A stretch of 64,000 bases of DNA from Ignavibacterium sp. (GTDB lineage: Bacteria > Bacteroidota > Ignavibacteria > Ignavibacteriales > Ignavibacteriaceae): contig JAVSMP010000001.1 of assembly GCA_032027145.1 (NCBI GenBank), positions 1,950,903 to 2,014,902 of the forward strand, given 5' to 3'. Below, one piece after another: positions 8,668 through 17,048 of this stretch. The notes beneath the pieces were generated by a model that saw nothing but the letters and a program-made list of their open reading frames with translations, ran no database searches and had not been told where the DNA came from. The translations under genes were made by a program, and so were the position numbers. Positions within the stretch are counted from its first letter, which is position 1. Each line of letters opens with the position of its first letter.

Positions 8668-9390
8668 ATGAAAGATGAAAAAATAAAGTATAAGTTGAAG
8701 CTTGCTTCTACGTATGTTTCTGAAGGGAAAAATCTGCATGCTATCCAAATTTATCAACGACTTATTAATCTGACAGATTCTGATGAGATATACTACTTAT
8801 TAACTGAACTTTATGAGAGTATGGGATTTACTGATTCAGCAATTGGTCTGTTAGAACAATTACATTCCAAGTTTCCAGAGAATATCAATATTTCACTTTA
8901 CTACGGACAGTTTTTATTAAGGAATTCAAAATGGTATGAAGCTATTCAGATTCTTGATAACATAAAACAAAACAACTCTTTTGTTTTATATCTTATTGCT
9001 TATTCCTACCTGATGATAAATGAATTTGAGATAAGCAAAGATTACTTTACAGATTATATTAAGAGCAATGATAATGACGAATTAAAGCTTAAGGCTCATC
9101 TTTATCTTGCAATCATTGAATATGAACTTAAAAACTATGACAAGGCTTTAGATTTTGTAAATAAAGCACAATTTGTTTATTCAGATTTTTGGGAGTTAAA
9201 TCTAATATCTGCAAAAATTTATTACAGCCTTAAAATGTATAATCACGCACTTACATCAATTGAGAAAGCATTAAGGACAAACGCTAATGATGTAAGTGTT
9301 CAGGAATATGCCGGCAAGATTTTTTATGCATTGGAGGATTTTGAAAAATCTGAAATGCATTTTTCAAAAGCAATTGAGCTTAGCTCTTAG
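8668..9390 (+). CDS. TPR-repeat protein
   Basis: This 240-residue protein consists of tandem tetratricopeptide-like helix pairs through its length, for example LLTELYESMGFTDSAIGLLE, AYSYLMINEFEISKDYF and KIYYSLKMYNHALTSIEKAL. It has no signal peptide or membrane segment. Its ATG abuts the guaA stop codon (TAAATG), so it is translationally coupled to guaA. A scaffold or partner-binding role follows from the repeat; the specific function is unknown. Confidence 0.7.
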   Translation: MKDEKIKYKLKLASTYVSEGKNLHAIQIYQRLINLTDSDEIYYLLTELYESMGFTDSAIGLLEQLHSKFPENINISLYYGQFLLRNSKWYEAIQILDNIKQNNSFVLYLIAYSYLMINEFEISKDYFTDYIKSNDNDELKLKAHLYLAIIEYELKNYDKALDFVNKAQFVYSDFWELNLISAKIYYSLKMYNHALTSIEKALRTNANDVSVQEYAGKIFYALEDFEKSEMHFSKAIELSS

Positions 9391-9521
9391 AAGTATATTT
9401 AATATTATTTTTAGTTAGTTAAAGTTTTATCAGGTCGAAAAGTTTTTTATTTTATATTGAACTTTACAATAGATTGTAAAAAGTTTATACTTTTAAAGAA
9501 TTAAAATTAGATACGTTAAAA

Positions 9522-11246
9522 ATGAGAACAGCTTTTTTATTATTATTCTTGTTTACACTCTCAGTACACTCACAAAATATTTCAGTTGATAATAACCGGG
9601 ATTTTGAAAAAGCTCTTCAATTTTACAAATCTCACAAGTATTCTGATGCTCTTTCGTTATTTAAGTTGATTGAATCCAGAAAAGAAAATAACTCAAAGCT
9701 TACAGCTTCTTCGTTGTTTATTTGCAAAATACTTCAGGAGCAGAAGAAATACTCTGAATCTGAATCTGCCTTAAAAAGTTTCTTAGAAAAGTATCCGACA
9801 AGCAGATATCTTGAAGAAGCTAATACTTTACTTATTAATAATTATATACAACAGCAAAAATATCTTTCCGCATTCAACAATTTGATTAATCTGCTTAATG
9901 AAAGTAACTCCGTAGTTTACAAAAATGAAAACAAGAATCTGGCAGAAAAAATTGCATTATACTATCTAAAAAGTTCCGATATCGGTAAAACCCTTGAGCA
10001 ATATGAAAATGAGAAAATAGAACCATTCCTTATTTTGTTAGAAGGGAAGCTGTTATTACAAGAAAATGATAAACTAAATGCTGGTAAAAAATTCAGTGAA
10101 ATAACTTCTAATTTTATTTCTTCTGAAGAATATTTAGAAGCCTTAAATCTTAAAAAAAATATTAGATCAACACAGAATGATGAATCAGTTCCGGCTGTTG
10201 GTGTTTTAATCTCATTAACCGATTCTAATGATAGAGAAATTATCTCTGCGCTTGAGGTGTTGGAGGGAATGAAATTTGCATTTCATAAGTATAATTCAAC
10301 TAACACTGATAAAATTGGACTAATTGTTAAAGATATTAAACGAAACAATGAATTAACAAATCAATTTGCTTCTGAGTTTATTGAAAATGGTAATATCAGA
10401 TGTATTTTAGGACCAATTTTTAGTGATGATGTCAGAGCTGCTCTGAAGGAAATTGATAGATCAGATATTTGTTTGATCTCTCCGACTGCAACCGATGATG
10501 ATTTGATTCAATTAAGCGAAAATTTTTTTCAGGCAAATCCATCATTAACTTCCAGAGGTAAAACAATTGCCCAATATCTTTATTTTGTAGAAAATAAAAG
10601 AAACCTTGCAGTGCTCAATTCAATTGATGGATACTCACCATTATTGGCTGCAAGTTTTATAAAGGAATTTGAAAAGCTTGGAGGTACTATTAATGCAAAA
10701 GAGACCTACAAGAGTAAGTCGTTTGATCTCAGTGAGCAGATTTCAAGAATTTCTGTTTTATCAAATGTAATAGAAGGTATTTACGCTCCTATATCTGATG
10801 CATCTGATGCTGGTGCAATATTATCTCAAATGGTTCAGAATGGATTAAATGTCAATCTTTATGGTAACCAGGATTGGTTTTTGGGAAAAGGATTTGAATC
10901 TTCCTCAACATTGAGCAACAGACTAACATTCGATTCCGATTATTTTATAGATTACAACGACCCTGAGTTGAAAGATTTTTCAACTGACTTCAAAAAGGTT
11001 ACTGGCTTAGAGGTAAATAGAAATGTTTTATACGGCTATGATACTGCAAAGTATTTACTAACCGTAATCAGAAATATTAATCCCACAAGAAAAAACATCC
11101 GCTATAAAATGGAATCAGGTATAAGTGTAAATGGATTTCATAACAATATTTCATTCAGTTCACAAAGAAATAATAAATACACTAACATTATCCGTTACAA
11201 AGATGGAATCTTTGAACTGGTTGAGAAATATAGATCCAATGATTGA
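9522..11246 (+). CDS. TPR domain fused to a periplasmic binding protein (LIV type)
   Basis: This 574-residue exported protein begins with the signal peptide MRTAFLLLFLFTLSVHSQ. Residues about 25-215 are TPR/tol-pal-like repeats (FEKALQFYKSHKYSDALSLF). From about residue 225 a type I periplasmic-binding fold of the branched-chain amino acid receptor family follows (VGVLISLTDSNDREIISALEVLEGM, then ILGPIFSDDVRAAL and LISPTATDDDLIQ). The combination recalls LpoA, a TPR plus LIV-like activator of a penicillin-binding protein. That similarity of architecture is an inference; no ABC-transport genes are nearby. Confidence 0.75.
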   Translation: MRTAFLLLFLFTLSVHSQNISVDNNRDFEKALQFYKSHKYSDALSLFKLIESRKENNSKLTASSLFICKILQEQKKYSESESALKSFLEKYPTSRYLEEANTLLINNYIQQQKYLSAFNNLINLLNESNSVVYKNENKNLAEKIALYYLKSSDIGKTLEQYENEKIEPFLILLEGKLLLQENDKLNAGKKFSEITSNFISSEEYLEALNLKKNIRSTQNDESVPAVGVLISLTDSNDREIISALEVLEGMKFAFHKYNSTNTDKIGLIVKDIKRNNELTNQFASEFIENGNIRCILGPIFSDDVRAALKEIDRSDICLISPTATDDDLIQLSENFFQANPSLTSRGKTIAQYLYFVENKRNLAVLNSIDGYSPLLAASFIKEFEKLGGTINAKETYKSKSFDLSEQISRISVLSNVIEGIYAPISDASDAGAILSQMVQNGLNVNLYGNQDWFLGKGFESSSTLSNRLTFDSDYFIDYNDPELKDFSTDFKKVTGLEVNRNVLYGYDTAKYLLTVIRNINPTRKNIRYKMESGISVNGFHNNISFSSQRNNKYTNIIRYKDGIFELVEKYRSND

Positions 11247-11260
11247 AGTAAGGAATTCTG

Positions 11261-11941
11261 ATGCTTAAAGTTAGAGATTTACCTAAGGACGATAGACCAA
11301 GAGAAAAATTACTATTGCTTGGTTCACAAAGCTTGACAGATGCAGAGCTGATTGCAATTTTATTGCGAACTGGAACAAAAGGTAAATCTGTTATTCAGAT
11401 TGCACAGGAATTAATTAGTAAAGAAACCAATCTTGCTCAGCTTGCATCAAAAACCATTGCTGATTTGACTAAAAATTCAGGAATTGGCAAAGATAAAGCA
11501 GCAACATTATTAGCAGCATTTGAAATTAGCAGAAGAATTCTGTCGCAGACTAAATGGTTTTCAAAGAAGAAGATTACTTCTCCCGCTGATGTTGCTGAAA
11601 TTTTTATCCCAATACTGAGGGACGAGGTAAAAGAACATTTCATTGTTGTTTGTTTAAACTCGGCAAATAAGATAATACGTTATGTAAGAATTTCTCAGGG
11701 TAATTTAAATTCCAGTGTTGTTGCTCAAAGAGAAATATTTAAGACCGCTGTAGAAAATAATTCTGCAAGCATTATTCTTATTCATAATCATCCAAGTGAA
11801 AATCCAGAACCCAGTAATGAAGATATTGCGATAACAAAAAAAGTTGTTGAGGCTGGTAAGATGATGGATATACCTGTCTATGATCATATAATAATTGCGG
11901 GTAGTACATATACCAGTTTTGTGGAAAGACGTCTTATATGA
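11261..11941 (+). CDS. radC: RadC-family JAMM protein
   Basis: RadC/YeeS proteins combine an N-terminal helix-hairpin-helix region (seen as LAQLASKTIADLTKNSGIG KDKA) with a C-terminal JAMM-type metal-dependent domain. The motif here is ILIHNHPSENPEPSNEDI: both metal histidines and the aspartate are present, though the usual HPSG glycine is Glu. The opening DLPKDDRPREKLL is typical. The 226-residue length is normal. The biochemical role is unsettled: it was once linked to DNA repair, but that link has been questioned. It starts 14 nt after the binding-protein fusion. Confidence 0.94.
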   Translation: MLKVRDLPKDDRPREKLLLLGSQSLTDAELIAILLRTGTKGKSVIQIAQELISKETNLAQLASKTIADLTKNSGIGKDKAATLLAAFEISRRILSQTKWFSKKKITSPADVAEIFIPILRDEVKEHFIVVCLNSANKIIRYVRISQGNLNSSVVAQREIFKTAVENNSASIILIHNHPSENPEPSNEDIAITKKVVEAGKMMDIPVYDHIIIAGSTYTSFVERRLI

Positions 11942-12084
11942 CGCTAAAAAAATAAATATTGTGATAAATCATATTTCTTTTAATTATTTTTTTTGCATAA
12001 ATTGTATAAGTATTTTAAATAACGATAAGAAATTTCCATTTTTTTGTAAATTTAATCACTAACCAATATATTCGGAGGTATCGA

Positions 12085-12360
12085 ATGAACATAACTAAAT
12101 CGTTGAGATCAGCCGTGTTGATCAGCGGTATTGCACTTACTACTGCCTTCTTTAGTGGATGCGGTGGTCTAAGTGATGCTCAATTAAAAGAATTGAGTGA
12201 CCTTAAAGATGAAGTTGCTTCTCTTGAGAAAGAAGCAAACTCATTAAGAGATGAAAGAGCAAAGCTCGAAGCTCAGATCGAAGACACAAACAGAAAACTT
12301 GCTGAATGCGAAAAGCAAAAAGAAGAAGCAAGGGCAAACCTGGAAAAATTACCCAAATAA
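12085..12360 (+). CDS. Small coiled-coil lipoprotein (Lpp-like)
   Basis: A strong GGAGGT ribosome site precedes this 91-residue protein. The signal sequence ends in the lipobox FFSGC with the lipidated cysteine at residue 26. The mature part is almost wholly heptad coiled coil rich in Glu/Lys/Leu (for example DEVASLEKEANSLRDERAKL). The size and design recall Braun-type lipoproteins, though I see no C-terminal lysine for a defined peptidoglycan link (it ends LEKLPK). The partner gene downstream encodes a LysM protein, which suggests a cell-wall-associated pair. Confidence 0.8.
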   Translation: MNITKSLRSAVLISGIALTTAFFSGCGGLSDAQLKELSDLKDEVASLEKEANSLRDERAKLEAQIEDTNRKLAECEKQKEEARANLEKLPK

Positions 12361-12400
12361 TTAATTAATGATTTTTAAATATTTTCAGAGGATATATATA

Positions 12401-13075
12401 ATGAGTATCAAATCAAAATTATTAGGAATAGTTTCCCTGGTTCTTCTGTTTACTGCTGTTAATTTTGCACAGGAAATGACTGAGGAGCAATGGGAATCAG
12501 AAATGACTACTTTCAAGAATAAGAAAGCTGCACTTGAAAGTGAAATCAGCGCTCTTAAGAGCGATATTGATAATTTAAAGGCTATGAATTTGCAGGATCC
12601 TGAAGAATGCATCGATGAGTTATACCAGATTGTTGGTGCTACAAGAAACGATGTAAATAACTTCAGAAAAGCTGTTAATGAATTAGATGGCAAGATCAAA
12701 AGAAAAGAAGGTCCAAAGAATGACAGACAAACTGATCTTAATACATTAAAGAAAAATAAAATATCAGCTTTACCAGAGTTCTTTTCAAAAGTTCATAATC
12801 AAATGCAAAAAGACTTAGATAACTGGGTTGAAGCTCCGTCAGAAATCAACTATACAGTTGTTAAAGGTGATTGTCTCTGGAACATTGCAAAGAAAAAAGA
12901 ACACTATGGTAATGGATTTGCTTGGCCTGTAATTTACAAAGCTAACAGAGATCAGATTAAGAATCCTGATTTGATTTATCCAAAACAAGTTTTCAAGATT
13001 CCTAATCTTACAGAAGAAGAAAAATCAAAATATGAAAAACTAAGAAAGAATTATAAACCAGCTCCGGTACAATAA
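12401..13075 (+). CDS. Exported coiled-coil protein with C-terminal LysM domain
   Basis: I place the start at ATG 12401, preceded by an AGAGGA ribosome site, because it gives a proper signal peptide (MSIKSKLLGIVSLVLLFTAVNFAQ). An in-frame ATG at 12368 would add 11 residues ahead of it. Residues about 25-115 form a coiled coil, and the C-terminal YTVVKGDCLWNIAKKK to VFKIPN is a LysM peptidoglycan-binding domain. The protein is predicted periplasmic, anchored on the cell wall. It forms a unit with the preceding coiled-coil lipoprotein and ends at a terminator. Confidence 0.85.
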   Translation: MSIKSKLLGIVSLVLLFTAVNFAQEMTEEQWESEMTTFKNKKAALESEISALKSDIDNLKAMNLQDPEECIDELYQIVGATRNDVNNFRKAVNELDGKIKRKEGPKNDRQTDLNTLKKNKISALPEFFSKVHNQMQKDLDNWVEAPSEINYTVVKGDCLWNIAKKKEHYGNGFAWPVIYKANRDQIKNPDLIYPKQVFKIPNLTEEEKSKYEKLRKNYKPAPVQ

Positions 13076-13099
13076 TTTGTTTTTTGGTTTTACAAATTT

Positions 13100-13130
13100 A
13101 AGCCCTTATCTTTTCGGATGAGGGCTTTTT
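13100..13130 (+). terminator. Rho-independent terminator after the LysM gene
   Basis: AAGCCCTTATC (13100-13110) pairs with GATGAGGGCTT (13117-13127), an 11-bp stem with one G-T pair and a 6-nt loop, followed by TTT. phoH starts 15 nt later. Confidence 0.9.
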
Positions 13131-13145
13131 GTATTTAAACGGATT

Positions 13146-14102
13146 ATGACAACAGCTGAAAAAAAGATTACACTAAATGGCGTTGATATGCTTGGGCTTC
13201 TTGGTGTTAACGACGCATTTCTTAATTTACTTGAGGACAGATTCAATTCTACTATTTCTGTCCGCGGCGATGTAGTAAATATTAAAGGTGTATTGGAAGA
13301 GGTTGAAATCGTTGAAAAAGTTATTAAAGAAATGGCTTATGTACTTAATACCAGCGGCAGATTAAATAAAAGTGATATAGAAACAATTCTTAATCTTACA
13401 ATTGAAGGTAAAGAGATTATTGGCGAAGAAGAATATGATTCGATTGTCCTTTACACAAAAAATGATGTAGTTAAAGCCAAAACTCCCGGACAAAAAAAAT
13501 ATTTACAGATTGCTGGTAAAAATGATATTTGTTTTGCTATTGGACCTGCCGGAACAGGTAAAACCTATCTGGCTGTTGCCATTGCAGTTTCAGCACTGAA
13601 AAAGGGCGTTGTAAAAAGAATTGTGCTTGCAAGACCTGCAGTTGAAGCTGGAGAAAGTCTCGGGTTTTTACCAGGTGACTTTCAAGAAAAAATTGATCCA
13701 TACTTGCGACCTTTATATGATGCTTTAGATGACATGATTCCATCTGAAAAACTGAAGAATAATATTGAAAAAAGAGTTATTGAAATCGTTCCACTTGCTT
13801 ATATGCGTGGCAGAACCCTTAATAACGCTTTTGTAATTCTTGATGAAGCACAAAATGCTACCGATGTTCAGATGAAGATGTTTCTTACCCGATTAGGAGC
13901 AAATTCAAAAGCAATTATTACCGGAGATATAACTCAGATTGACCTGCCCGTTAAATCCAAAAGCGGATTAATTCAAGCTAAAGATATTTTAAGTGGAATA
14001 TCAGGCGTTGGATTTGTTTATTTTGACAAAGAGGATGTTGTAAGGCATAAACTTGTTAAAGACATCATTGATGCATACGATAAGTTTAATAATGGTAAAT
14101 AA
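13146..14102 (+). CDS. phoH: PhoH-family ATPase
   Basis: This 318-residue P-loop protein has Walker A GPAGTGKTYLA, Walker B FVILDEAQNA, and the family signature LARPAVEAGESLGFLPGD. The N-terminal region (about residues 1-110) resembles a KH-like RNA-binding segment of the PhoH-like (YbeZ) branch. YbeZ partners the endoribonuclease YbeY in ribosome quality control, but no ybeY is adjacent here. The gene converges with mazG, leaving 3 nt between the stop codons. Confidence 0.93.
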   Translation: MTTAEKKITLNGVDMLGLLGVNDAFLNLLEDRFNSTISVRGDVVNIKGVLEEVEIVEKVIKEMAYVLNTSGRLNKSDIETILNLTIEGKEIIGEEEYDSIVLYTKNDVVKAKTPGQKKYLQIAGKNDICFAIGPAGTGKTYLAVAIAVSALKKGVVKRIVLARPAVEAGESLGFLPGDFQEKIDPYLRPLYDALDDMIPSEKLKNNIEKRVIEIVPLAYMRGRTLNNAFVILDEAQNATDVQMKMFLTRLGANSKAIITGDITQIDLPVKSKSGLIQAKDILSGISGVGFVYFDKEDVVRHKLVKDIIDAYDKFNNGK

Positions 14103-14105
14103 TAA

Positions 14106-14909
14106 CTAATTAAATTCCGGCAGTTTTTTGCTCTCATTCCAGTATTTATCCATTTCTTCAAGATTTGATTCACCAATTGTTTTGCCTGATTCCTTAACTT
14201 TGCTCTGTACATAGTTAAAACGTTTTATAAATTTCTCATTAGTTTTTCTTAATGCGTCTTCAGGATTGATGCCAAGGAAACGGGAATAGTTTACAATTGC
14301 AAAAAATACATCACCAACTTCGTCTTCTAATTTTCTGTTCAAGTCATTTATGTTTGAGTTTACTGCTGATTGTGTTTTTATTCTCTCTACCTCATGCATT
14401 TCCTGAATCTCTTCGATTACTTTTTTCCATACGTCTTCCTTCTTTTCCCAGTCAAAACCTACTTTTGATGCTTTTTCCTGTAATCTGTTTGCCCTTTGTA
14501 ATGCTGGTAAATTGTTCGGAACTCCATCAAGCACTGATTCTCTTCCTTCGCTGAGCTTGATTTCTTCCCAATTTTTTTTCACTTCATTTGAATCAGCTAC
14601 TTTGGTATTACCAAAAACATGAGGGTGTCTTCTTATAAGTTTAGATTTTATAGAGTCAATAACATCATCAATCTTAAAATAATTTTGTTCTTCGGCAATC
14701 TCTGTATGAAATACTACGTGAAGTAATAAGTCTCCAAGCTCTTTCTTTAATTCCTCATAATTTTTATTATCAATTGCTTCAACAACTTCGTAAGCTTCTT
14801 CAATTGTATTAAACTTAATCGAATCATTAGTTTGCTCACGATCCCAGGGGCATTCTTTTCTTAATCGTTTAACAATCCCGATAAAATCAGTAAATTTGCT
14901 GTCAGTCAT
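14106..14909 (-). CDS. mazG: Nucleoside triphosphate pyrophosphohydrolase MazG
   Basis: MazG hydrolyses NTPs and dNTPs to monophosphates and pyrophosphate, cleaning the nucleotide pool. Two MazG-type domains are visible in the 267 residues. The N-terminal one has CPWDREQTNDSI and the metal site EEAYEVVEAI...ELGDLLLHVVFH; the second has LEDEVGDVFFAIVNYSRFL. The gene is transcribed on the minus strand away from the RidA-like gene. A TAAATTTG element lies 31 nt upstream of its start. Confidence 0.95.
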   Translation of the reverse strand: MTDSKFTDFIGIVKRLRKECPWDREQTNDSIKFNTIEEAYEVVEAIDNKNYEELKKELGDLLLHVVFHTEIAEEQNYFKIDDVIDSIKSKLIRRHPHVFGNTKVADSNEVKKNWEEIKLSEGRESVLDGVPNNLPALQRANRLQEKASKVGFDWEKKEDVWKKVIEEIQEMHEVERIKTQSAVNSNINDLNRKLEDEVGDVFFAIVNYSRFLGINPEDALRKTNEKFIKRFNYVQSKVKESGKTIGESNLEEMDKYWNESKKLPEFN

Positions 14910-14940
14910 TTGAAATCCTTTTTTACTAAATGTTTCGAAT

Positions 14941-14948
14941 CAAATTTA
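14941..14948 (-). promoter_or_regulatory. Candidate -7 element (TAAATTTG) of mazG
   Basis: Read on the minus strand, this octamer matches TAnnTTTG, the -7 consensus of Bacteroidota. It is placed to start transcription about 25 nt before the mazG ATG. No clear -33 TTTG is seen. Confidence 0.4.
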
Positions 14949-14979
14949 AGAAAAAAATAATAATCGTTTAGGAGATTTT

Positions 14980-15435
14980 ATGATAGAAGAAAAAATTAAA
15001 GAACTTGGATTTGAAGTTCCGGAAGTTGCAAAACCTTTAGCAGCCTACATCCCAGCCAAAAAGGTTGGAAGCCTTGTTATGACTTCAGGACAGGTACCTG
15101 TAGTAAAAGGTGAAGTAAAATATAAAGGTAAGATTGGAAAAGAATTATCTGAAGAGGATGGTATCCTTGCCGCTCAGATTTGTGCACTTAATTGTTTGGC
15201 TGCAATTAAATCGGTAATAGGGAATCTCGATAATATTATTGAAGTTGAAAAACTTACTGTGTTTGTTGCAAGTGCACCAGAGTTTACTGCACAACCAAAA
15301 GTAGCAAACGGTGCTTCAGAATTGATTGGTAAAATATTTGGCGAAGCTGGAAAGCATGTTAGAAGTGCTGTTGGAGTTGCATCTTTGCCACTTGATGCTG
15401 CTGTTGAAATTGAGATGATAGTACTGGTAAAGTAA
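14980..15435 (+). CDS. RidA/YjgF-family protein
   Basis: The 151-residue protein belongs to the YjgF/YER057c/UK114 superfamily, whose RidA members hydrolyse reactive enamine/imine intermediates. Seen: VMTSGQVPVVKGEVKYKGKIG near the N terminus and HVRSAVGVASLPLDAAVEIEM at the C terminus. This C-terminal region retains the arginine that binds the substrate carboxylate in RidA. At 151 residues it belongs to the longer subgroup of about 150 residues (YjgH/Rid6-like lengths), so deaminase activity is not assured. A GGAG ribosome site precedes the ATG. Confidence 0.85.
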   Translation: MIEEKIKELGFEVPEVAKPLAAYIPAKKVGSLVMTSGQVPVVKGEVKYKGKIGKELSEEDGILAAQICALNCLAAIKSVIGNLDNIIEVEKLTVFVASAPEFTAQPKVANGASELIGKIFGEAGKHVRSAVGVASLPLDAAVEIEMIVLVK

Positions 15436-15588
15436 AAATAATTTGTTTTAGATATTTTTAATTAAAACTGAAGTTTGTTTTTATTTCATTGTGAAGAAAA
15501 TTCAGAGTCCTTACGTCTAAAGGATGCTGAGTTTCATTGACATTAAGTTAAGATTTCTATAAAATCGGGTAGAAAATTTGAGATTATT

Positions 15589-16101
15589 ATGAAAAAAGGC
15601 GTATTATTTCTTGCATTGGTTGTTTCAACAATTGTTTATGGTCAGTTTAAAGATCCGGTATTTCCTACAGAAACACCAAAGGATGGAATAACTGATAAAT
15701 CATCCAATTATATTTTAGGTTTTATTAATCCTGATAATTTTAGTATGAAGCATTCAATCGGGCTTTCATATTCTTCTATCGGCGGATATGGAACAAGTTT
15801 AGCTACATATACTAATAGTATGTTTTATAAATTTGCAGACAATATGAATCTCCAATTGGATGCAAGCATAATCACAAGTCCATATAGTTCATTTGGAAAG
15901 GATTTTCAGAATTCAATCCAGGGATTATATATTACCCGCGCAGCTTTCAATTATAAACCCTGGGATGATTTAAGTATTTCGGTACAGTATCGTGCAATTC
16001 CAAATTACTTTTATGACTCTTATTACAGATATAACAGATTTTCAAATAATTGGTTTTATAATGATTTCTTCGATTCCGGATTTGGTCAGTTCAGTTATTA
16101 G
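15589..16101 (+). CDS. Exported envelope protein of unknown function
   Basis: The signal peptide MKKGVLFLALVVSTIVYGQ opens this 170-residue protein. The mature part is rich in aromatic and Ser/Asn residues with alternating strand-like segments (for example MNLQLDASIITSPYSSFG), suggesting a small outer-membrane or surface beta protein, and it ends in FGQFSY with an aromatic C terminus typical of outer-membrane barrels. I do not recognise a family. It leads a tight cluster with the LytR_C protein (2 nt downstream), rsfS and argS. Confidence 0.65.
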   Translation: MKKGVLFLALVVSTIVYGQFKDPVFPTETPKDGITDKSSNYILGFINPDNFSMKHSIGLSYSSIGGYGTSLATYTNSMFYKFADNMNLQLDASIITSPYSSFGKDFQNSIQGLYITRAAFNYKPWDDLSISVQYRAIPNYFYDSYYRYNRFSNNWFYNDFFDSGFGQFSY

Positions 16102-16103
16102 TA

Positions 16104-16610
16104 ATGAGATCCGGATTGGATAATAAAGAAAAAAAGTTTTTAACTACAGGCACAGATATATACTCAGAAAAAAGCACCCGACTATTTTTTATTATTGCCT
16201 CATCAGTTTTATCTCTTATTGCATTATTCCTTTTAATAAACATCTTTGAGAAAACAGGAGTTTTAAATTCCGATCCACAAGAAGAGTCCAAGCCGCAAAA
16301 TGTCCAGCAGCTGATTCAAGTTGAAATTTTAAATGGCTGTGGAATTGCCGGTGCAGGAAATGCACTAACTGATTTACTTAGGAAAAAAAATATTGATGTT
16401 GTTAAAACCGGTAACTATCAATCTTTTAATGTTGATAATACTTTTATTATTGATAGGACAAATAATATTGAAACAGCATTTAGAGTTGCTGATTCATTAA
16501 ATCTAAATAAACGATTTATCATTACTGAAATAAACAAAGGTCTTTTTATTGATTTGACAATTGTTATTGGTAAAGACTATAGTAAATATTTTCAAATAAG
16601 CGGGAGCTGA
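16104..16610 (+). CDS. Membrane protein with LytR C-terminal domain
   Basis: The 168-residue protein has an N-terminal cytosolic tail, a single membrane helix (about residues 28-52, FFIIASSVLSLIALFLLINIF), and an extracytoplasmic domain starting VEILNGCGIAGAGNALTDLL. That motif is the signature of the LytR_C domain found at the end of LytR-CpsA-Psr wall-teichoic transferases, here without the catalytic LCP part. Its ATG lies 2 nt after the previous stop codon and rsfS follows 2 nt later. The role is unknown. Confidence 0.8.
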   Translation: MRSGLDNKEKKFLTTGTDIYSEKSTRLFFIIASSVLSLIALFLLINIFEKTGVLNSDPQEESKPQNVQQLIQVEILNGCGIAGAGNALTDLLRKKNIDVVKTGNYQSFNVDNTFIIDRTNNIETAFRVADSLNLNKRFIITEINKGLFIDLTIVIGKDYSKYFQISGS

Positions 16611-16612
16611 AA

Positions 16613-17041
16613 TTGAATTCCAAAAAAATTGCTGAGCAAATAACTAACCTAATATTTAATAAAAAAGGTTATGATGTTAAAATAATAGATCTTCAGAAGA
16701 TTACATCTTTTGCTGATTATTTCGTGATTTGTTCTGCTGATTCTGATACTCAGGTTAAAGCAATTGCAGATGAAATTGATGAAGGGCTTAGAGAAGAAGG
16801 GATTAAATACTGGCATAAAGAAGGAATGGCTGCATTAAGCTGGGTGTTGTTGGATTACGTTGATGTTGTAGTACACATATTTAAAAAAGAATCGAGAGAA
16901 TTTTATAATATTGAAAAATTGTGGGGAGACGCTCCGGTATTTGATATTCAGGATCCGATTGTAGCGAAGAAGGAAATCGTTAAATCAAAACCAAAAACTG
17001 TTAAAAAAGCTGCAACTTCTAAATCAAAAAAACTAAAATAA
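16613..17041 (+). CDS. rsfS: Ribosome silencing factor RsfS
   Basis: RsfS (YbeB/Iojap) binds ribosomal protein L14 on the 50S subunit and blocks joining with 30S in starvation. Seen: FADYFVICSADSDTQVKAIAD, KYWHKEGMAALSWVLLDYVDVVVHIF and ESREFYNIEKLWGDAP, the full family signature. The start is TTG 16613, with GGGAG upstream. The 142-residue length includes a C-terminal Lys-rich tail of about 25 residues beyond the core, which is an extension relative to E. coli. Confidence 0.95.
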   Translation: MNSKKIAEQITNLIFNKKGYDVKIIDLQKITSFADYFVICSADSDTQVKAIADEIDEGLREEGIKYWHKEGMAALSWVLLDYVDVVVHIFKKESREFYNIEKLWGDAPVFDIQDPIVAKKEIVKSKPKTVKKAATSKSKKLK

Positions 17042-17048
17042 TTTTCAA

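Noticed and set aside
12368-12400. Upstream ATG 12368 as the start of the LysM protein
   Set aside because: It lacks a ribosome site and would place 11 extra residues before a good signal peptide; ATG 12401 has AGAGGA.
14297-14554. Open frame on the plus strand inside mazG
   Set aside because: It overlaps the conserved MazG domains on the other strand and has low-complexity translation.
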